From: MKSF01 sp037190225
GTDB taxonomy: Bacteria; Bacteroidota; Bacteroidia; Chitinophagales; Chitinophagaceae
DNA: 64,000 nucleotides
Reading direction: 5' to 3'
Assembly: GCA_037190225.1 (NCBI GenBank)
Contig: JBBCJL010000001.1
Location: 372,001 to 436,000 of the forward strand
Part shown: one piece after another, positions 59,473 to 64,000 of the stretch
How the letters are laid out: the number at the start of each line of letters is the position of its first letter
How positions within the stretch are numbered: the first letter of the stretch is position 1
Position numbers and translations under genes: made by a program
The notes under the pieces: generated by a model
Database searches by the model: none
What the model was told of the DNA's origin: nothing
Seen by the model: the letters and a program-made list of their open reading frames with translations, nothing else

Positions 59473-60219
59473 ATGAAATTATTAGAAAACAAAACAGCAT
59501 TAGTAACAGGTGGCAGCAGGGGGATAGGTGAGGCTATAGTATTGAAATTTGCAGCGCATGGCGCTAATATTGCATTTACATATGTATCGTCAGAAGAGCG
59601 GGCCAATGCTTTAGTGGAAAAATTAACGGCAATGGGCGTCAGGGCTAAGGCCTATAAAAGCGATGCGTCCGATTACCAGGCGGCGGAAGCGCTGGCGGCG
59701 GATGTATTGAAAGAATTTGGTGCTATAGATATCTGTGTCAACAATGCCGGTATTTCCAGGGATAATTTACTGATAAAAATAACGCCTGAGCAATGGGATG
59801 AAGTGATGCAGGCCAACCTGAAATCCGTATTCAATCTCACGAAGCAGGTGATCAGGCCGATGATCAAGCAGCGTTCGGGAAGCATTATCAACCTCAGCTC
59901 TATCGTGGGGATCAAAGGTAACCCGGGCCAGTCCGCCTATGCGGCTTCCAAGGCCGGTATTATAGGGTTCACGAAATCCATAGCGCTGGAATATGCCAGC
60001 CGCAATGTAAGGTGCAATGCGGTAGCGCCCGGCTTTATTGAAACGGATATGACCCATTACCTGAAAGACGGTGAGGCGGAGCAATGGTTTTCCAGGATCC
60101 CGCTGTCCCGCTTTGGTAAAACGGAGGAGGTAGCTGATGTATGCCTGTTCCTGGCGTCCGGTATGAGCAGCTATGTGACCGGCCAGACCATCAGCACCTG
60201 TGGCGGTATGAACATTTAA
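59473..60219 (+). CDS. fabG: 3-oxoacyl-ACP reductase
   Basis: 248 residues, short-chain dehydrogenase. NADP-binding TGGSRGIGEA near the N-terminus, NNAGISRDNLLIK, active-site Ser in INLSSIVG, and YAASKAGI with catalytic Tyr/Lys. The C-terminal APGFIETDMTHYL and SSYVTGQTISTCGGM are typical of FabG. It reduces 3-oxoacyl-ACP in fatty-acid elongation. A single gene with its own terminator. Confidence 0.93.
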   Translation: MKLLENKTALVTGGSRGIGEAIVLKFAAHGANIAFTYVSSEERANALVEKLTAMGVRAKAYKSDASDYQAAEALAADVLKEFGAIDICVNNAGISRDNLLIKITPEQWDEVMQANLKSVFNLTKQVIRPMIKQRSGSIINLSSIVGIKGNPGQSAYAASKAGIIGFTKSIALEYASRNVRCNAVAPGFIETDMTHYLKDGEAEQWFSRIPLSRFGKTEEVADVCLFLASGMSSYVTGQTISTCGGMNI

Positions 60220-60260
60220 AAGAAGCATAATACCTGCCTTTCCCGGCAGGAATATTGAAT

Positions 60261-60305
60261 ACATTCCGGCAGCGGCTGACAGCCCCTGCCGGAATGTTCT
60301 TTTTT
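60261..60305 (+). terminator. Terminator of fabG
   Basis: ACATTCCGGCAG.GGCT pairs with AGCC.CTGCCGGAATGT around GAC, then TCTTTTTT. A smaller CCTGCC/GGCAGG hairpin precedes it at 60235-60250. Confidence 0.9.
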
Positions 60306-60383
60306 CAGCTGGCTTGACTGCTGACATACCCTAACTGTAACAATATTGGATTCTACTTTATTGGTATTCCAATGAGAGATCCG

Positions 60384-61082
60384 TTATCGCCTGTCCCTGG
60401 CGTTGAGAAACAGGAGGATATAATACAGCAGCGTGGCAATCGAGCTTACCGCGGCCACTACATAGGTCCTTGCCGCCCATTTCAGGGCATCCTGCGCCTT
60501 CTCTGTTTCCGGCCCGTAGGTGACCCCCTGGGCTGCCAGCCATTTCATAGCCCTGTTGCTGGCGTCATACTCCACCGGCAGGGTAATAACGGTAAAAAGA
60601 GTGGTCACCCCGAACAGGATGATGCCTAATAGCAATAAGGTTGGATTGGATGCGCCCAGCGCCAGCCCCAGGCCTACCACGATCAGTATCTGGGACAGCC
60701 TGCTGCTGACATTGACCAGCGGTACGATGGCGCTCCGGAGCTGCAGCATATTATAGGCTGTGGCGTGCTGAACGGCATGCCCGCATTCGTGGGCCGCTAC
60801 TGCCGCAGCCGCGATGCTCCTGCCGTGATACACCTCATCGCTGAGATTGACCGTCTTCTGCTGGGGGTTATAATGATCTGTCAGCTGGCCGGGTGTGGAA
60901 ATGACCTGCACGTCATAGATGCCGTTATCCCGCAGCATCTTTTCCGCTATCTCTTTACCTGACAAGCCTGACCGTAAGCCTATCTGGCCGTATTCCGTAA
61001 ATTTGGCTTTCAGCTGGTTGCTCACATACATGCCAATTAAGAACATGATACCCGCGATCACATAATAGCCTAATAATCCCAT
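60384..61082 (-). CDS. Membrane zinc metallopeptidase (YugP family)
   Basis: 232 residues. N-terminal membrane helix (LGYYVIAGIMFLIGMYVSNQ), the zinc-protease motif HECGHAVQH (~residues 99-107), and two or three hydrophobic segments afterwards (ILIVVGLGLALG, TLLLLGIILFGVTTLFTVIT, YVVAAVSSIATLLYYILLF). The EYDASNRAMKWL passage is conserved in this neutral zinc-metallopeptidase family. Physiological substrates are not established. Monocistronic. Confidence 0.9.
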   Translation of the reverse strand: MGLLGYYVIAGIMFLIGMYVSNQLKAKFTEYGQIGLRSGLSGKEIAEKMLRDNGIYDVQVISTPGQLTDHYNPQQKTVNLSDEVYHGRSIAAAAVAAHECGHAVQHATAYNMLQLRSAIVPLVNVSSRLSQILIVVGLGLALGASNPTLLLLGIILFGVTTLFTVITLPVEYDASNRAMKWLAAQGVTYGPETEKAQDALKWAARTYVVAAVSSIATLLYYILLFLNARDRR

Positions 61083-61264
61083 ACGTATAATAATTTAATT
61101 AGTTTGTTTACTTTTACCTGTACAAATTTACATCCAATCATAAAGAAGCGATTGTTAATATGACAACTTGTCCCGTTACGGTACTGGAAACAGACTATTT
61201 TGCAAGGAGGTTGCGGTGCACTGTTCCTTTAAAATAACCCTAACGGACTGTTATAGTTTTACGT

Positions 61265-62899
61265 ATGAAAAGTATTTCGAAATTTAAAAGATATACCAGG
61301 GTGATCCAGGTATTGTCCCGGTATGGGTTTGCTGAGGTGCTGGACAGGATATTGCCGGCCAGGGAACGTGATAATGGCGCAGGCGGAGAAACGGTTCCAC
61401 AGGTGCCATCCGGGATGTATAAGCGGATCAGGATGGCGATGGAGGAGCTGGGGCCGGCCTTCATCAAGCTTGGCCAGCTTTTAAGCATCCGGGAAGACAT
61501 CCTGCCGCCGGAGCTGATCGCGGAGCTGGGGAAATTGCAGGATGCCGTACCGCCTGAGCCTATGGATATCAAAGCGCTGCTGGAAGAGCAGTTCGGGATA
61601 AGGACGGAAGAGCATTTTTCGGTCATAGAAGCGGAGCCTTTTGCATCGGCATCCGTCAGCCAGGTATATGCGGCCACGCTTAAGGATGGCAGCAGGGTGG
61701 TGCTCAAGGTAAAGCGTTCTGATGTGGAAGCGGTTGTCAATGCGGATGTCAGCATCATGAAGGACCTGAGCCTTTTGCTGGAAAAGCACTACACCAGCAT
61801 CCGCAATATGAACCTGTACCGGGTGATCTCCAGCTTCGGGCTTTCGGTGCTGAAGGAAATGTCCTTCACCAATGAGGCCGCCAATATCCAGAACTTCAGG
61901 CGGAATTTTAAGGAGGATCCCCGGGTGTACATTCCCGAGGTATATGACCTGTACTCCAACAATGAGATACTGTGCCTGGAGTGGGTGGAAGGTATCAAAA
62001 TAAATGACCTGGAAGGCATACGGGCCATGCAGCTTGATCCCGGGGATATTGTCGCCACGGGACTGGATGTCTATCTCCGGCAGATACTTGATTTCGGCCT
62101 TTTCCACGCGGACCCGCATCCCGGCAATGTCTTTATTGATAAAAAGGGCCGACTGATATTCCTGGACTTCGGTTCCGTAGGGCAGCTGCTGCCCGGTGAT
62201 GCCCGTATCCTGGAAAATATGATGATCAACTTTGTGTTCAGGGATACCAAGGGGCTGATACGGAACCTCAAGAATATCGCCCTGGCGTACAGCATTACGA
62301 ATGAGAAGGAGTTCGAGCGGGATGTGGAAGACCTGTTCACCTATGTAAAGGAGCTGGACCTGCAGCAGTTAATGGTCAGGGATATCTTTGACAAGCTCAA
62401 TAAAATGCTCCAGACCAACCGTATCGTGCTACCTGATGCCATTTACCTGCTGCTCCGGGGCGTGGCCCTGATAGAGGGGATCTCCAAGCAGCTGAAAGCG
62501 AATCTGAACATTTACCAGAGCGTCAGTCCTTACGTGAATAAAATTGCCATGAAGCGCCTGTCATTTGACAATATGAAGGCTTACGGGCTGCAGCAGGCAA
62601 GAAGTCTGCTGGCCATCGCGGATATGCTGCCGGAGGTGCTGGCTGCCTGGTTACAGCAGGTAAAGGGGCAGGAAGATAAGAGCAATGCTGATGTCGTGGT
62701 CAGGGAAAGGATGGTGCGCGCTTACGCGGGTGCCGGCAATAAGATCGCTGTCAGCATACTGTCTGCGGGCCTGGCTTTGGCTACGGCCGTTATGGTGCCG
62801 GAAGCCGGCGCCTGGCCGGTGCAGGCCTGGATAAGCGGGGGGCTGGCGGTCCTATTGATCCTGGGCCTGCTGGCTATGATCTTCCGGGAGCGCAGGTAG
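61265..62899 (+). CDS. ABC1/UbiB-family atypical kinase
   Basis: 544 residues. The KxGQ motif is IKLGQLLSIREDILPPEL, the Ala-rich loop ASASVSQVYAATLKDGSRVV, the catalytic loop HADPHPGNVFI and the metal site LDFGSVGQL. Two membrane helices end the protein (VSILSAGLALATAVMV, ISGGLAVLLILGLLAMIF). Family members support isoprenoid-quinone synthesis; in a Bacteroidota host that would be menaquinone rather than ubiquinone (inference). No quinone genes are adjacent. Confidence 0.9.
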   Translation: MKSISKFKRYTRVIQVLSRYGFAEVLDRILPARERDNGAGGETVPQVPSGMYKRIRMAMEELGPAFIKLGQLLSIREDILPPELIAELGKLQDAVPPEPMDIKALLEEQFGIRTEEHFSVIEAEPFASASVSQVYAATLKDGSRVVLKVKRSDVEAVVNADVSIMKDLSLLLEKHYTSIRNMNLYRVISSFGLSVLKEMSFTNEAANIQNFRRNFKEDPRVYIPEVYDLYSNNEILCLEWVEGIKINDLEGIRAMQLDPGDIVATGLDVYLRQILDFGLFHADPHPGNVFIDKKGRLIFLDFGSVGQLLPGDARILENMMINFVFRDTKGLIRNLKNIALAYSITNEKEFERDVEDLFTYVKELDLQQLMVRDIFDKLNKMLQTNRIVLPDAIYLLLRGVALIEGISKQLKANLNIYQSVSPYVNKIAMKRLSFDNMKAYGLQQARSLLAIADMLPEVLAAWLQQVKGQEDKSNADVVVRERMVRAYAGAGNKIAVSILSAGLALATAVMVPEAGAWPVQAWISGGLAVLLILGLLAMIFRERR

Positions 62900-62953
62900 C
62901 GCCCCTTATACATTCCGGCTGGCCGGTGACGGTCCGGACCGCTGCAATGCCGG

Positions 62954-63280
62954 CTAGCGGGGAGCATAATAGATGATGGCCACTCCTGTCAGGGCCACGG
63001 AGGCGCCTATAATATCATACCGGTCCGGCGTATAATGATAGAACTTCATGGCCCATAAGATGGACATTACGATAAAAAAGCCGCCGTAGGTAGCATATAC
63101 TCTTGCAAAATTGGAGGTCTGTAAGGTCGCTACTACGCCATACAATGCCAGTATAATACCCCCGGCAAGGCCATACCACCAGGACTTGCCCGATCTAAGC
63201 CATAGCCAGACCAGGTAGCCGCCGCCTATTTCACACAGGCCTGCCAGTATAAATATGGCCACGGATTTAATAAACGCCAT
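62954..63280 (-). CDS. YnfA family small membrane protein
   Basis: 108 residues, four membrane helices. Signatures are LAGLCEIGGGYLVWLWLRSG, LYGVVATLQTSNFARVYATY GG-type turn, and DIIGASVALTGVAIIYYAPR at the end. UPF0060/YnfA resembles small multidrug-resistance-type transporters, but the substrate is unclear. Monocistronic between the ABC1 kinase gene and fmt. Confidence 0.92.
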   Translation of the reverse strand: MAFIKSVAIFILAGLCEIGGGYLVWLWLRSGKSWWYGLAGGIILALYGVVATLQTSNFARVYATYGGFFIVMSILWAMKFYHYTPDRYDIIGASVALTGVAIIYYAPR

Positions 63281-63341
63281 AATACATAAGGTTAAACGGG
63301 ATACAGGGAGATGTGCGGATCCCTGACAGACCCGCGCGTTC

Positions 63342-64000
63342 CTACAATTTATAGCCTCTCAGGAAATCCCCGACCGGCATTCTCTTTTTACCTTCCAGCT
63401 GGACCTCAAGGGCATACAGCCATCCGTCAGCCGCGGCAAAGCGCAGGTAGGTCTTGCCATCGCTGTCCGGGGTGCCCGGTGCGGGTAGCCCCGAAGCCTG
63501 CTCAAACCGGGAGCTGTATATTTTCAGGGTCTTGCCGCCCAGGGAGGTAAAGGCGGCAGGTACCGGGCTGAGACCCCTTATGAGATTGTGTATGGTCTCG
63601 GCCTTATCCTCAAAATGTATGAGACAGTCCTCTTTGAATATTTTGGGGGCATGGTGCAGGACCGTGTCTGTGGCCTGGGGCTTGCCTTCCAGGGTACCGG
63701 CTGCCAGCCCTTCAACGGTCTGTATCAGCAGCCGTGCCCCTGCGTCCATTAATTTCAGGTAAAGGCTGCCGGCATTATCTTCAGGCAGGATGGGCAGGGC
63801 GTGCTGCAGCAGGATATGACCGGTGTCGATCTCGTGCTGCAGCTTAAAGGTAGTGACGCCCGATATTGTTTCGCCGTTGATGATCGCATGATTGATGGGG
63901 GCGGCTCCCCTGTACTGCGGTAAGAGCGATGCGTGCACATTTACAGTGCCCATAGGCGGCATATTCCATACGGCCTCGGGCAGCATCCGGAATGCCACTA
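63342..64000 (-). CDS. fmt: Methionyl-tRNA formyltransferase, 3' part (partial)
   Basis: About 219 C-terminal residues are present; the 5' part lies beyond the window. The formyl-transfer motif HASLLPQYRGAAPINHAI and the GVTTFKLQHEIDTGHILLQ passage identify Fmt. The C-terminal tRNA-binding barrel begins around LIRGLSPVPAAF. It formylates Met-tRNA(fMet) for translation initiation. Confidence 0.93.
   Translation of the reverse strand, partial: VAFRMLPEAVWNMPPMGTVNVHASLLPQYRGAAPINHAIINGETISGVTTFKLQHEIDTGHILLQHALPILPEDNAGSLYLKLMDAGARLLIQTVEGLAAGTLEGKPQATDTVLHHAPKIFKEDCLIHFEDKAETIHNLIRGLSPVPAAFTSLGGKTLKIYSSRFEQASGLPAPGTPDSDGKTYLRFAAADGWLYALEVQLEGKKRMPVGDFLRGYKL

Overview
The window reads as chromosomal DNA of a Bacteroidota bacterium, most likely of the Chitinophagia/Sphingobacteriia side (inference). 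Supporting signs are -7 promoter boxes of the TAnnTTTG type with upstream TTTG, type IX secretion (T9SS) sorting domains, type III glutamine synthetase GlnN, a cbb3 oxidase with fused CcoN-CcoO, a Porin_10-type porin, HYC_CC_PP and DUF3822 proteins, and very weak Shine-Dalgarno sequences. Gene density is high, most genes are housekeeping, and I see no prophage, transposase, CRISPR array, tRNA or rRNA gene.

Layout. 1-0.9 kb: end of the ribosomal/rpoA operon (rpoA 3' end, rplQ). 1.8-4.4 kb: a run of small soluble or disordered genes including a Gly/Asn/Tyr/Gln-rich disordered protein and a YciE/F ferritin-like protein, probably a stress cassette. 5.3-8.5 kb (minus): a metal-linked operon of HYC_CC_PP protein, heavy-metal-associated protein and TonB-dependent receptor. 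8.7-14.9 kb: glnN, DinB-like protein, porin, methyltransferase. 15.2-17.7 kb (minus): small membrane protein, hldD, then paaB and paaC without paaA. 17.9-21.7 kb: DUF3822-rsmD, ccmC/ccmD-like, and a T9SS cargo protein. 21.9-28.9 kb: fusA, engB, ilvE, an atypical arginase-fold protein with two neighbours, and a histone-H1-like Lys/Ala protein. 29.4-39.7 kb: one 3270-residue T9SS cargo gene built from four ~584-residue tandem modules.

40-51 kb is a respiratory island. On the minus strand lies ccoS-ccoNO-ccoQ-ccoP-ccoG-ccoH-safE. Divergent to it lie an FNR-type regulator with candidate iron-sulfur cysteines, a small hemerythrin-like protein, and the CcoI/FixI copper P-type ATPase. Three perfect TGAT-N4-ATCA palindromes sit about 41 and 62 bp upstream of the predicted ccoS start and about 62 bp upstream of the predicted hemerythrin-like/ccoI start, so the island looks like a self-contained oxygen-controlled regulon.

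51-64 kb: tatA, mltD, a compact housekeeping run (sugar-nucleotidyltransferase, flavin oxidoreductase, hotdog thioesterase, HsdR_N-type nuclease fold, SUI1 factor, tsaE), a lipoprotein, DUF2167, rhomboid protease, fabG, zinc metallopeptidase, ABC1 kinase, ynfA and the 3' part of fmt.

A family of non-coding, MITE-like elements (about 190-360 bp, imperfect terminal inverted repeats TGACTATCT...AGGCAACAA) recurs in five intergenic gaps. One copy is flanked by a 9-bp direct duplication. They carry no gene and would need a transposase supplied from elsewhere.
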